Positions 42,219 through 51,512 of a DNA stretch of 64,000 bases are shown one piece after another. The first letter of the stretch is position 1; every line of letters starts with the position of its first letter. Where the stretch lies: assembly GCA_017431825.1 (NCBI GenBank), contig JAFRKI010000015.1:50901-114900 (forward strand), written 5' to 3'. The stretch is from Erysipelotrichaceae bacterium. GTDB lineage: Bacteria > Bacillota_I > Bacilli_A > Erysipelotrichales > Erysipelotrichaceae. The notes below the pieces were generated by a model. That model saw only the letters and a program-made list of their open reading frames with translations. It did no database searches and was not told the DNA's origin. Position numbers and translations under genes: made by a program.

Positions 42219-43644
42219 ATCTGCAGTTCTTCAATACTTCCAGCAGTATCTCATAAACCCGGTCAAAGGAGCGCAGGTCGAGCCTTTCCTTTGGCGTATG
42301 GATGTCTTCCATCGACGGACCGTAGGAGATGATGTCTTCGACACCGAAGGAACTGAAGACACCGCATTCGTTGCCGCCGTGGACGGCACTGGTCCTTAAT
42401 TCCTTGCCGCTGACCTTCATAAGGGCGCTTCGAAGCTTATCCCTCAGATCGGATCTTTCCGAGAAATTCCAGCCCGGATAATCGGCACTGAATCTGGAAG
42501 TTCCGCCGCACATTTCCGCCAGTGTCTTGATCTCATCGGATAGTTCGTCTCTGGAAGAATCAAAGACGCTGCGGACGCTGTGGGTCACGCAGATCGTATC
42601 ATCATCTGTCTTGATGACACCGAGATTGAGCGAAGTGACGGTCAGTCCTTCGATCAGCGGCGACTTTTCCTTAAAGCCGTTAGGAGCCAGGAAGAGGAAT
42701 CTGATGATATCGGCAGAGGTCTTTTCATCGAAACGCTTTTCGGACACGGAGGTCTTTTCAAGGGTTATGGAAAGTTCCTTTTCACTGACGGCATATTCAT
42801 TCCTGATCCCTGCGGACGTTTTTTCAAAGACTTCCGCGATCTTATCGATATCGTCGCTCGCAAAGAAGATCTCGCATTCTCGCGGGATGGCGTTCTCCTT
42901 GGAGCCGCCGTCGATGGCGATGATGTTTATTGCTGCCCCGTTATTGAGGAATTCCTTGAGCATCCTTGCGGCAAGCTTGTTCGCATTGCCGCGGTTATCG
43001 TTGATGAGCGTCCCGGAATGGCCGCCTTTAAGTCCTGAAACGAAAAGACGGTAAGACTCCTTCGAATTGTTTATAATGTTTCCCTTGAAGAAAGACTGCA
43101 CATTCCTTCCTCCCGATGTGGAAGTGCAGGTATCGGTCTCGTCTTCATGGTCGAGGCAGATCATCCTTTTGGCTTTAAAGAGATCCTTATCCAGCTTACG
43201 TGCACCCAGCAGGCCCACTTCTTCCTGGACCGTGAAGCAGCACTCCAGAGGCGGATGCGGTATGTTGTCATCGTCAAGGATGGCCAGGATGTAAGCCAGA
43301 GCTACGCCGTCATCGGCACCCAAAGTGGTACCGGTCGCCATCAGCCAGTCGCCGTCGGTCCTGAGCACCAGCGGGTCCTTCTTAAAATCAAAGACGGTAT
43401 CCTTATTGGCCTCGCAGACCATGTCCATATGTCCCTGCAGTATCAGCGGTTCACTGTTTTCATAGCCTTTGGAACCGTCCTTATAGATGACGACGTTATT
43501 GTGTTCGTCTTTTACGTATCTGAGTCCTTTTTTCTTTGCGAAGTCAACGAGATACTCGGAGATCGCTTCTTCATTGAAGGAACCGTGCGGTATCCTGCTT
43601 ATCTCATTGAAATAGAAACAGTAAGGTTTATTCAGGTCAAACAT
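42217..43644 (-). CDS. pepD: Aminoacyl-histidine dipeptidase (M20C)
   Basis: A 475-residue PepD-type dipeptidase. Metal ligands and catalytic residues lie in LQGHMDMVCEAN, LGADDGVALAY and CFTVQEEVGLLGARKLD, with MICLDHEDE further on. The lid domain (about 205-370) and a return of the catalytic domain with the final AVHGGNECG follow. It is a cytosolic zinc enzyme that splits dipeptides such as carnosine-like Xaa-His. AGGAGG precedes the ATG. It is convergent with the ABC operon. Confidence 0.92.
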   Translation of the reverse strand: MFDLNKPYCFYFNEISRIPHGSFNEEAISEYLVDFAKKKGLRYVKDEHNNVVIYKDGSKGYENSEPLILQGHMDMVCEANKDTVFDFKKDPLVLRTDGDWLMATGTTLGADDGVALAYILAILDDDNIPHPPLECCFTVQEEVGLLGARKLDKDLFKAKRMICLDHEDETDTCTSTSGGRNVQSFFKGNIINNSKESYRLFVSGLKGGHSGTLINDNRGNANKLAARMLKEFLNNGAAINIIAIDGGSKENAIPRECEIFFASDDIDKIAEVFEKTSAGIRNEYAVSEKELSITLEKTSVSEKRFDEKTSADIIRFLFLAPNGFKEKSPLIEGLTVTSLNLGVIKTDDDTICVTHSVRSVFDSSRDELSDEIKTLAEMCGGTSRFSADYPGWNFSERSDLRDKLRSALMKVSGKELRTSAVHGGNECGVFSSFGVEDIISYGPSMEDIHTPKERLDLRSFDRVYEILLEVLKNCR

Positions 43645-43774
43645 AGTCCGCCTCCTAAAGAATGATTATTTAAATCTAATACTACGCCTTTTTTATCCGT
43701 TGCACAATAAAAGGACGAAGACAGGGGTATGATATAATCTATCTGTAAGAGGACATGACCGAAAGGAGATATGT

Positions 43775-44134
43775 ATGAACAGGGTTGATCTTAAGTATGA
43801 ATGTCTGTGGGGAAACTATGAGATCGCTGCGGAATATGATGAAAAGGAAGTCCGCTATAAAGTCGATTCCGACATCGAAGGCATTGAGAATAAGGAAGGT
43901 CAAAAGCCTGCGGATGAATTCCTTAAGCTGATCGATGCCGCTGCCATGGAAAAATGGGACAGCACTTACGAAGCCGACGGATCCGCAATAGAAGACGCAC
44001 TTCACTGGGAGAGCGAATATGTCAGGGATGGCAGGACATACCGTTCAGAAGGCGAAGAAGGTTTCTGGCCTTACGGTTATGAGGAACTTATAAAGGCATT
44101 AAGCCTTCTTGATGAGGATCTGGGCCGTTTCTAA
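43775..44134 (+). CDS. Hypothetical protein, 119 aa
   Basis: Not recognised. Small, very acidic, rich in Trp, Tyr and Glu, without membrane segments. AAAGGAG is well placed before the ATG, and an extended -10 box TGATATAAT lies at 43730-43738. It stands alone between pepD and gdhA. A binding or inhibitor-like role would be a guess. Confidence 0.6.
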   Translation: MNRVDLKYECLWGNYEIAAEYDEKEVRYKVDSDIEGIENKEGQKPADEFLKLIDAAAMEKWDSTYEADGSAIEDALHWESEYVRDGRTYRSEGEEGFWPYGYEELIKALSLLDEDLGRF

Positions 44135-44208
44135 AAGAATATATTCATATAATAATAAACTGAGCTCTGTTTATGTGTCCGGGCACTTAAAGCCGTGGCA
44201 TAATATAG

Positions 44209-44251
44209 ACAGGGCTTTGTTTATTCATGAACGGCTCTGTCTGTATCTGCT
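44209..44251 (+). other. Hairpin in the gdhA leader
   Basis: Ten-pair stem AGACAGGGCT/GGCTCTGTCT (two G-T pairs) in the 149-base gap before gdhA. No T-run follows. It could be a regulatory leader structure; no known riboswitch pattern was recognised in 44135-44283. Confidence 0.35.
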
Positions 44252-44283
44252 AAGTACTGCGTAAACGATAAGGGAGAAAAACT

Positions 44284-45633
44284 ATGAATGCCTACGTAAA
44301 AAGAGTGATCGATGAATTCAGGGAAAAACACCGTGACGAAAAGGAATTCATCCAGGCCGTGGAAGAGGTCCTGAGTTCCGTATCACCGCTTATCGATGCG
44401 CATCCCGAATATGAAAAAGCGGCCATTCTGGAAAGGATGGTCGAACCGGAACGTCTCTTCTCCTTCAGAGTATGCTGGGAAGACGACGAAGGAAAGGTCC
44501 ATACCAATACCGGCTGGCGCTGTCAGTTCAACGGTGCCCTGGGCCCTTATAAGGGCGGCATCCGTTTTCAGAAAGACGTCAATGAAAGCATCATCAAGTT
44601 CCTGGCTTTTGAACAGACTTTCAAGAACGGCCTTACCGGTCTGCCGATAGGCGGCGGAAAGGGCGGAAGCGATTTTGATCCGATCGGACGCTCGGACAGC
44701 GAGATCATGCGCTTCTGCCAGAGCTATATGACAGCCCTTTACCGTTACATCGGACCCGACGTCGACGTACCGGCCGGAGACATGGGCGTCGGTGCCAGAG
44801 AAGTCGGATACATGTTCGGAGAGTACCGCCGTCTGAAGGGCACCTTTGAAAACGGTACCTTTACCGGCAAGGGACGCAGTTACGGCGGTTCACTGATCAG
44901 ACCGGAAGCTACCGGTTACGGTGCGATGTATTACCTTAATGAAGTACTCAAGCACGAAAACGATACGATAGCAGGAAAGCGCATAGGCATATCCGGCTAC
45001 GGCAATGTCGCCTGGGGCATACTGAAGAAAGCCGCAGAAGTCGGTGCCAAAGTCGTCTATATGTCCGGTGCCGAAGGCTACATAAAGGATGAAGAGGGGA
45101 TCTGCACTAAAGAGAAGATCGACTTCGTAGAACAGATGAAGTATAAGCATCTGGACTTAAGAGATTATGTCAGGGAATTCGGCTGTGAATTCGTTGAGGG
45201 AAAGAAATACTGGGGAGCTAAGGACATCGATATCTGTATGCCTGCTGCTGTTCAGAACGATGTGGATCTTGAAAGTGCCAGGAAGATCGCAGATGCCGGA
45301 ATAAAGTACTATATCGAAGTTGCCAACATGCCTACTACGGCTGATGCGCTTAAATATCTGAGGCAGCAGAAGAACATCATCGTCGCGCCTTCCAAGGCCG
45401 TCAATGCCGGAGGCGTAGCGGTATCCGCTCTGGAGATGTCGCAGAATTCCCAGAGACTGTCCTGGTCAGCTGAAGAAGTCGACAGCAAGCTCAAGGAAAT
45501 CATGGCCAACATCTACCATCTATGTGAAGAAGCGGCTGAACACTACGGACTGGGCTATGACCTGGTGGCCGGAGCCAATATCGCCGGTTTCGAGAAGGTC
45601 GCCGAGGCCATGCTGGCACAGGGAATATTCTAA
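44284..45633 (+). CDS. gdhA: NADP-type glutamate dehydrogenase
   Basis: A 449-residue hexameric glutamate dehydrogenase. The glutamate-binding PIGGGKGGSDFDP, the catalytic VDVPAGDMGVG and the dinucleotide fold GISGYGNVAWG are all there. Length and the N-terminal helix bundle fit the anabolic NADP-dependent class. It forms glutamate from 2-oxoglutarate and ammonia. AGGGAG precedes the ATG. Confidence 0.95.
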   Translation: MNAYVKRVIDEFREKHRDEKEFIQAVEEVLSSVSPLIDAHPEYEKAAILERMVEPERLFSFRVCWEDDEGKVHTNTGWRCQFNGALGPYKGGIRFQKDVNESIIKFLAFEQTFKNGLTGLPIGGGKGGSDFDPIGRSDSEIMRFCQSYMTALYRYIGPDVDVPAGDMGVGAREVGYMFGEYRRLKGTFENGTFTGKGRSYGGSLIRPEATGYGAMYYLNEVLKHENDTIAGKRIGISGYGNVAWGILKKAAEVGAKVVYMSGAEGYIKDEEGICTKEKIDFVEQMKYKHLDLRDYVREFGCEFVEGKKYWGAKDIDICMPAAVQNDVDLESARKIADAGIKYYIEVANMPTTADALKYLRQQKNIIVAPSKAVNAGGVAVSALEMSQNSQRLSWSAEEVDSKLKEIMANIYHLCEEAAEHYGLGYDLVAGANIAGFEKVAEAMLAQGIF

Positions 45634-45730
45634 AAGGAAACGATAAAGAAGAAGCGGGGCTTCTTCTTTTTAAATGACGCTGATAAATAGCGATTATAAT
45701 AATAGTGTATCTGTAAAGGACGTTATTCAT

Positions 45731-46969
45731 ATGAAAAAACTGGGAACGAGATTCTTTATCGCCATGCTGCTGTTCGGCCTGATGGGCCAGGTAGCCTGGG
45801 TAGTCGAAAACATGTATTTCAACGTGTTCATCTATAAGATGTTCAATGCTTCGGCAGCCGACATATCGACCATGGTCATGGCTTCCGCCATCATGGCTGC
45901 TTTGACTACTATCGTCATGGGAGCCTTATCCGATAAGCTGGGAAAGAGAAAGGCTTTCATGTCTTTCGGCTATATCATCTGGGGCATCAGCATTATCAGC
46001 TTTGCCTACATCAGGTCGATCATGCTGACCATCGTCATGGACTGCGTGATGACTTTCTTCGGCAGTACCGCCAATGATGCCGCCTACAATGCCTGGCTGA
46101 CGGACAAGGGTGACAGCTCCAACAGAGGCCTTATCGAAGGCTTCAACTCGATGATGCCGCTGATATCCATCCTTATCGTCTTCGGCGGATTCATGTCCTT
46201 TAATCTCAATGAAATGTCAGCCTGGCAGACCATTTACTATATCATCGGTATCGGTACGACCATCATCGGTATCATCGGTCTCTTCCTTATCGAAGATAAA
46301 AAGGGTCTTAAGAAGACCGAGGACTCGATCTTCAAGACCATTGCCTACAGTTTCAAAGTGAAGACCGTCAAAGAAAACAGCTATCTCTATATCGTCCTGG
46401 CGGCCTTTGCGGTATTCGGCATCTCCATCCAGATCTTCATGCCGTTTCTGATCATCTACTATGAACAGACCCTGCACCTGAGCAATTACGTGCTGGTCAT
46501 GGCCCCGGCCATCATTCTGGCGGCTGTCGTCACGGCCCTGTTTGGCAGGGTATATGACAGGATGGGATTCAGAAAAGCCATCGTTTACCCTCTGGCAATG
46601 CTGGTTACAGGCTATGTACTGTTATATGCCTTCAGGCATATCTTGCCGGTATTCATCGGTTCGCTGCTCATGATGTCGGGATACCTTTGCGGCATGTCGG
46701 TATTCGGTGCCAAGATCAGGGATCTGATCCCGGAAAACAAAGCCGGACAGTTTCAGGGCGTAAGGATCATCGGTCAGGTCTTCGTGCCGGGCGTCATCGG
46801 TCCTTATATCGGCTCGCTCGTCTTAAAGAATGCGGAACTGATACTGAACAGCGACGGAACGACTTCCTTCCTGCCTAATGCCAATATCTTCCTGGCGGCC
46901 CTTGTCGTGATAATCGTGCTGGCAGTAATGCTGTATATGATATTCAGGGTGAGACCTAATGAAAACTGA
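45731..46969 (+). CDS. MFS transporter
   Basis: A 412-residue protein with about twelve membrane segments and the loop motif GALSDKLGKRKAF between segments 2 and 3. The overall pattern resembles sugar/cation symporters of the GPH/SLC45-like group. The ATG at 45731 has AAAGGA upstream; an earlier in-frame ATG at 45674 runs through the promoter TATAAT and is rejected. The stop overlaps the RlmI-like gene by 11 bases. The substrate is unknown. Confidence 0.85.
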   Translation: MKKLGTRFFIAMLLFGLMGQVAWVVENMYFNVFIYKMFNASAADISTMVMASAIMAALTTIVMGALSDKLGKRKAFMSFGYIIWGISIISFAYIRSIMLTIVMDCVMTFFGSTANDAAYNAWLTDKGDSSNRGLIEGFNSMMPLISILIVFGGFMSFNLNEMSAWQTIYYIIGIGTTIIGIIGLFLIEDKKGLKKTEDSIFKTIAYSFKVKTVKENSYLYIVLAAFAVFGISIQIFMPFLIIYYEQTLHLSNYVLVMAPAIILAAVVTALFGRVYDRMGFRKAIVYPLAMLVTGYVLLYAFRHILPVFIGSLLMMSGYLCGMSVFGAKIRDLIPENKAGQFQGVRIIGQVFVPGVIGPYIGSLVLKNAELILNSDGTTSFLPNANIFLAALVVIIVLAVMLYMIFRVRPNEN

Positions 46970-48173
46970 ACGCGAATACCCGAAAGCCGTGATCAGCGTC
47001 AAAGGTGAAGACTTCATCGACAGCGGCAATAACTGGGTCTATGAAAACGAAGTGCTCGAGATGATGCCTCATGAAAACGGGGATATCGTTGACGTGCTGT
47101 CCGTAAAAGGCAAGTATCTGGGCAGCGGCTTCGTCTCCGATCTCTCCAAGATCAGAGTCAGGATCTTTTCCCATAACGCCAACGACAGGTTCGATGATGA
47201 GTTCTTCGCCCGCCGGGTCGGATATGCGATCGATTACCGTCTGAGCGTCCTCGATGATATCGCCGCCTGCCGCGTCATCTTCGGAGAAGCCGACGGCTTT
47301 CCAGGCCTGACGGTCGACAAGTACAACGACATCCTGGTGAGCCAGATCACGACCATCGGCATCGATAAAAGAAAAGACGTTATCTTTAAGGCACTGCTGG
47401 ATACCTTTAAAAAGCACGGGATCGCCATCAATGCCTTATATGAAAGAAACGACGTAAACTCCCGCAGTCTGGACGGACTGGAGCTGTATAAGGACTATTA
47501 CTATACGAGCCCTTCCTTTGACAGAAGCACCAAAGAGACCATCATCGAAGAAAACGGTCTTAAGTATTATGTCGGTTTTATCGACGGTCAGAAGACCGGT
47601 TATTTTCTTGACCAGAAATACAACCGTCAGCTGGTCGGCAACATCGCCAAAGGCAAAAGGGTCCTGGACTGTTTCACTCATACCGGGTCCTTCGGACTTA
47701 ACTGCATCAAAAACGGCGCCCTTAAGGTCGTATCGGTCGACATCTCACCTTTGGCCATCGAACAGTCTAAAAGGAATGCGGAACTTAACGGCTACGGGGA
47801 CAGGATCGAATATGTCAAAGCCGACGTCTTCAAATACCTCGATACGGTAAAGAAAAAAGACTTCGATCTGATCATCCTCGATCCTCCGGCTTTTACCAAG
47901 TCAAGGGCAACGGTCATGTCAGCCTATAACGGCTATAAACGGATCAACTCGGAGGCCATGCGCTTACTTGGCAAGGGCGGATATCTGGCTACCTGCAGCT
48001 GTTCCCATTTCATGAGCGAAGAGCTCTTCGTGAAGATGCTTCTGGAAGCGGCCAAAGGGAACAACCTTACCCTTAAGCAGATATCCTATTCGCAACAGGG
48101 CAAGGATCACCCGATAATCCTCTCTTCCAACCAGACCGATTACCTCAAGTTCTACATCCTGCAGCTGGTCTGA
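46959..48173 (+). CDS. RlmI-like 23S rRNA methyltransferase
   Basis: A 404-residue protein with an N-terminal PUA RNA-binding domain (about 10-75), a central EEHD-like domain and a C-terminal SAM methyltransferase: GQKTGYFLDQ, LDCFTHTGSFG (motif I), ILDPPAFTKS (motif IV) and CSCSHF. The family includes RlmI, which makes m5C1962 in 23S rRNA. The DPP motif and downstream cysteine are both present, consistent with m5C chemistry. It is coupled to the MFS gene by an 11-base overlap. Confidence 0.88.
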   Translation: MKTEREYPKAVISVKGEDFIDSGNNWVYENEVLEMMPHENGDIVDVLSVKGKYLGSGFVSDLSKIRVRIFSHNANDRFDDEFFARRVGYAIDYRLSVLDDIAACRVIFGEADGFPGLTVDKYNDILVSQITTIGIDKRKDVIFKALLDTFKKHGIAINALYERNDVNSRSLDGLELYKDYYYTSPSFDRSTKETIIEENGLKYYVGFIDGQKTGYFLDQKYNRQLVGNIAKGKRVLDCFTHTGSFGLNCIKNGALKVVSVDISPLAIEQSKRNAELNGYGDRIEYVKADVFKYLDTVKKKDFDLIILDPPAFTKSRATVMSAYNGYKRINSEAMRLLGKGGYLATCSCSHFMSEELFVKMLLEAAKGNNLTLKQISYSQQGKDHPIILSSNQTDYLKFYILQLV

Positions 48174-48197
48174 TTTAGTGACTTTTATCTGTAAAAG

Positions 48198-48206
48198 TAT
48201 TATTAT
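48198..48206 (+). promoter_or_regulatory. -10 region of ECF S gene, leaderless start
   Basis: TATTATTAT, giving a TATTAT hexamer 6 or 9 bases before the ATG; TTAGTG 17 bases upstream may be the -35. No ribosome binding site. Confidence 0.5.
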
Positions 48207-48212
48207 AGTCAT

Positions 48213-48779
48213 ATGAAAAAGACACAGAAGATCGCCTTGACTGCCATTATGGCCGCATTGTGCTATGTGGCCTTTACTTTCCTGCAGATAAAGATCCCGA
48301 CGCCGGCCGGCTATACGTCCTTCCATCTGGGAAACGTTTTCTGCGTGCTGGCTGCCCTGATGATAGACGGCGTATCCGGAGGGATAGCCGGAGCCATCGG
48401 CATGGGTATCGGAGATCTCTTTGATCCGGCTTATGTCATAACCGCTCCCAAGACCATCTTCCTGAAGTTTTTCATCGGCTTCATCACGGGTACCGTTGCC
48501 CACAAGGTCTTTAAGATCAGCGAATGTGAAGACAAAAAGCTTGTGAAGGCTACCGTTCTGTCATCCCTGGCCGGTATGGCTTTCAATATGATCGGTGAAC
48601 CGGTGGTATCTTATCTCTACTACAACCTTATCCTTTCCAATTCCGATAAGGCCCTGAGCTACCTGACGGCTGCCAAGTTCATGACCACTTCGGTCAATGC
48701 GCTGCTTACCGTCATCGTGGCTTCGCTATTATACATTCCGCTGTCCAAGAGACTGCGGAACTATCTGGAAGAAAAATAA
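48213..48779 (+). CDS. ECF transporter S component
   Basis: A 188-residue integral membrane protein with about six segments. The N-terminal KKTQKIALTAIMAALCYVAF and the AALMIDGVSGGIAGAIGMGIGDL stretch are typical of energy-coupling-factor substrate-binding subunits. It would use a shared ATPase/EcfT module encoded elsewhere to take up a vitamin or related compound; the ligand is not evident. The mRNA looks leaderless, so no riboswitch can lie upstream. Confidence 0.85.
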   Translation: MKKTQKIALTAIMAALCYVAFTFLQIKIPTPAGYTSFHLGNVFCVLAALMIDGVSGGIAGAIGMGIGDLFDPAYVITAPKTIFLKFFIGFITGTVAHKVFKISECEDKKLVKATVLSSLAGMAFNMIGEPVVSYLYYNLILSNSDKALSYLTAAKFMTTSVNALLTVIVASLLYIPLSKRLRNYLEEK

Positions 48780-48801
48780 AAGAAGCGCAAGCTTCTTTTT
48801 T
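48780..48801 (+). terminator. Terminator of ECF S gene
   Basis: Seven-pair stem AAGAAGC/GCTTCTT with loop GCAA and T-run. Confidence 0.88.
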
Positions 48802-48804
48802 AAT

Positions 48805-48830
48805 AAAAAACCATTAGCTGGCTAATGGTT
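48805..48830 (-). terminator. Terminator of the DUF349 gene
   Basis: Ten-pair stem AACCATTAGC/GCTAATGGTT with a T-run on the minus strand, overlapping the stop codon. Confidence 0.85.
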
Positions 48831-49734
48831 AGTTTTTGCTCTTATAGAACTTCATGTTGTCGTAATACTTATTGATGATGGAATTGAATTCCTCCCAGAG
48901 GGTATCTTCATTCTCTCTGCCGGCACTGCCGATCTCTTTCCATCTGGTCCTGAGTTCCTTGACGGCATTGATCTCATCCTGAGAGAATTCGCTTCTGGCC
49001 AGGTAGAGCTTGGCTTCGGCGATCAGGGCCTTCTTGTCTTCGGTCCTCTTGGCATAAGTCTCCTTCATGCCTTCATAATAAGCCTTACGGTTCTTGAAGA
49101 ACTTGGTACGCTGTTCCTTGAACTTGGCCCACAGATCCTCTTCGTGATCCTTGCCGGCATGGCCCAGCTTCTTCCAGGATTCCATCAGTTCATCCATCTT
49201 GGCACCGATCTCCTTGAAGTTGCTGCCTTCATTGGCGGCAATGGCTTCTTCGATGATCTTTTCCTTTTCCTCTTTGTTCTTGGCAAAGGTCTCTCTCAAC
49301 TGTGTATAATAAGCCTTTCTGTTGGCGAAGAATTCATTTCTTAATTCCTTGAACTGAGCCCAGAGTTCGTCGTCCTTTTCCTTGGCAGCCCTTCCGGCAT
49401 GCTTCCAGGACTCCATCAGCTCATCCATCTTGATACTGGCCTGTTTGAAGTTCTTGCTGTCGAGGATCTTCTTTGCTTCCTCGATGATGGCCGTCTTTCT
49501 TTCCTCTACAGTTTCCAGAACGTCGCCGGTCTTTTCACTGATGATGGCCATGTACTTCTCGTACTGATCAGAGAGTTCCTTTTCGAGAAGTGATTCCTCT
49601 TCGCTGAGAGTCCTCTTCCATTTCTTCTTCAGTTCAGCTACTTCATGATAAAGATCGCTGCCCTCTGCCTTCTCAGCCAGTTCCTTAGCTTTTTCCACAA
49701 GCTCTTTCTTTAAGTCGATTTTCTTATCTTCCAT
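48829..49734 (-). CDS. DUF349 repeat protein
   Basis: A 301-residue, highly charged, almost fully helical protein built of repeated DUF349 units of about 75 residues. The unit is recognisable by KMDELMESWKxxGxAxKxxxxxLWAxFKExRxxFFxxRKAYY, seen twice nearly identically and twice in weaker form. Such proteins are predicted elongated coiled-coil or spectrin-like rods; the bacterial role is not settled. I start it at ATG 49734; a GTG at 49749 is an alternative. TATAAT lies on the minus strand at 49762-49767. Confidence 0.8.
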   Translation of the reverse strand: MEDKKIDLKKELVEKAKELAEKAEGSDLYHEVAELKKKWKRTLSEEESLLEKELSDQYEKYMAIISEKTGDVLETVEERKTAIIEEAKKILDSKNFKQASIKMDELMESWKHAGRAAKEKDDELWAQFKELRNEFFANRKAYYTQLRETFAKNKEEKEKIIEEAIAANEGSNFKEIGAKMDELMESWKKLGHAGKDHEEDLWAKFKEQRTKFFKNRKAYYEGMKETYAKRTEDKKALIAEAKLYLARSEFSQDEINAVKELRTRWKEIGSAGRENEDTLWEEFNSIINKYYDNMKFYKSKN

Positions 49735-49819
49735 ATTTGTGCTACCCACCTACCTACAAAGATTATATCTTTTTTATCGAAAATAAAAAAGCAATAAAAT
49801 CAAAAACGTACAAATATAA

Positions 49820-51426
49820 TCAATTACCGAAATATTCCCTGATCGTCTCAAAAACCAGGTTCGGCATCTCGTTGAAGGAATAGGCCTTTTCCAGCCTTTC
49901 GATATAGGTATGACCATCCCTGCCATAGGTACCGATATTGACTACCGGGACATTTATCTCTCTGATCTTCTCATAAGGATAATCGAGAGGATACGGCGAA
50001 TTGGCCAGCATCATCCTGATGTCCTTTTCCCTGAACGGTACCGACATGAAACTCATATCGGAAATGTAGGGATAGAAGTTATCGGTCCTGATGTCATAGG
50101 ACGATTCCTTACTGACGGTCGCAACGGCTCTGTTTACGGCAGCGGTCAGCTTATGCTCATCCGTTCTGATACCTGAATAAAACATGGATCCGAAGAAGAC
50201 GAGACCACCGGCTTCTTTTCCTCATAGTATTCGTATGACTTCAGTATCAGCTTATAGGCATATTCCCGCATGTCGATATCCGGATCTTCCTTAAGGAGCT
50301 TTGCGGCATACTTCTTCATGTCCTTTGGATATGCCGGATCAGTGCTCAGCAGTCTGTTCCATTCTTCATATGAATAGACCTGAGCTTTATAAGGAAACTT
50401 CTTGTATGAGATACCGTTTTTCCGGCAGTATCTGCGGTAATTGCCGTCGATGATGCCCAAAGCCTCATTGAAGCTGTCCTTGGCCAGCTTCAGGCATTTT
50501 CTTAATACGGCAGCCGGAGATGAATTATAGGTCATATAGTTAAAGTAGCTTATTCCCGAAAGAGCGGTCTGGACCGTATAGGAATCCTTGCTGTCGCTCT
50601 GTTTAAGAGATATCGGCGGAACGGACGTCTTGCCCGGTTCTTCATCCGCCAGATCCATGTTCAGGGAGATGTTCTTGTTGATTACGGAAAGAAGCAGATT
50701 AGGATCGAGAGCACCGAAAGGATCGCCTACATGGCTCTCCCTGCCGATGGCCACGAAACAAGGCAGAAGCTTGCCAACCGTTCCCAGATATACGCTTCTC
50801 TTATTATCGGAGGATGTCGAATAGTCGCCGTTGATGCAGGCTACATACTCAAAGCCTTCCTTTTCCTTTATGTCTATAAGACAGTCAAGAGCCTTAATGA
50901 CACCGGCTGAATTTCCTTCCTCATCGCATTCGGCCAGGAACAGCAGGTTCCCGTTAAGCTCTTCCGGATGCTTCGCAAAGTGCTCCATGATCACCATATA
51001 AGCGGCCACACCGGCCTTCATATCCAGAGCGCCTCTGCCGAAAAGATAATTGCCGGAATCCATGTCCTTAAGCACTTCCTTTGGCAGATCGAAAGCACTC
51101 TTCAGCATCTGCGGAAGTCTGTCGGTATCGGTAGCATATTTCATGGCTTTCCCGTAATCCCTGATGCCGACGGTATCGATGTGTCCCATCAGGATAATGG
51201 TCTTTTTTCCTTTGCCTTTGATGTAGGCAATGGTGCTTCTGCGGCCCATGCCGCAGTCAAAGGTCATCACCTGCTTATTATGTTTTTTAAAGTAATCGAG
51301 CTTCAGGAAGTGATCATAAATAAAACCGGCAACTCTGCTTTCGCCGTCGCCTTCGCCGTTAAAGCTGTTTATGCTTACGAGCTTTCTGGTCAGCTTTTCT
51401 ATCCTGTCTGCACAGTTTAATTCCAT
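49820..51426 (-). pseudogene. RocB-like M20 peptidase, frameshifted
   Basis: The first frame (51426 down to 50146) encodes an M20 peptidase with LMGHIDTVG, GRGALDMKAG and ECDEEG metal and catalytic motifs, matching RocB-like proteins of about 540 residues. Near 50200-50210 it runs into nonsense and stops. The missing C-terminal part, from about 50200 down to 49820, continues in another frame and restores family-like sequence (FYSGIRTDEHKL through NVPVVNIGTYGRDGHT). A single missing base near this point would join them. No slippery site for programmed shifting is seen, so it is a recent inactivation or a sequencing error. Likely role of the intact form is amino-acid amide or arginine-pathway hydrolysis. 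Confidence 0.75.
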
Positions 51427-51512
51427 ATTATTAGGATAACATCTTTTATATTGTTTGCGTAAATTATGAAAGAAGATAAATGTTATAATTAAACAGGTTT
51501 CAGGAGAATGAT

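Noticed and set aside
50195..50215. Programmed frameshift in the rocB-like gene.
   Set aside because: No slippery heptamer or downstream structure was seen; a plain base loss explains it.
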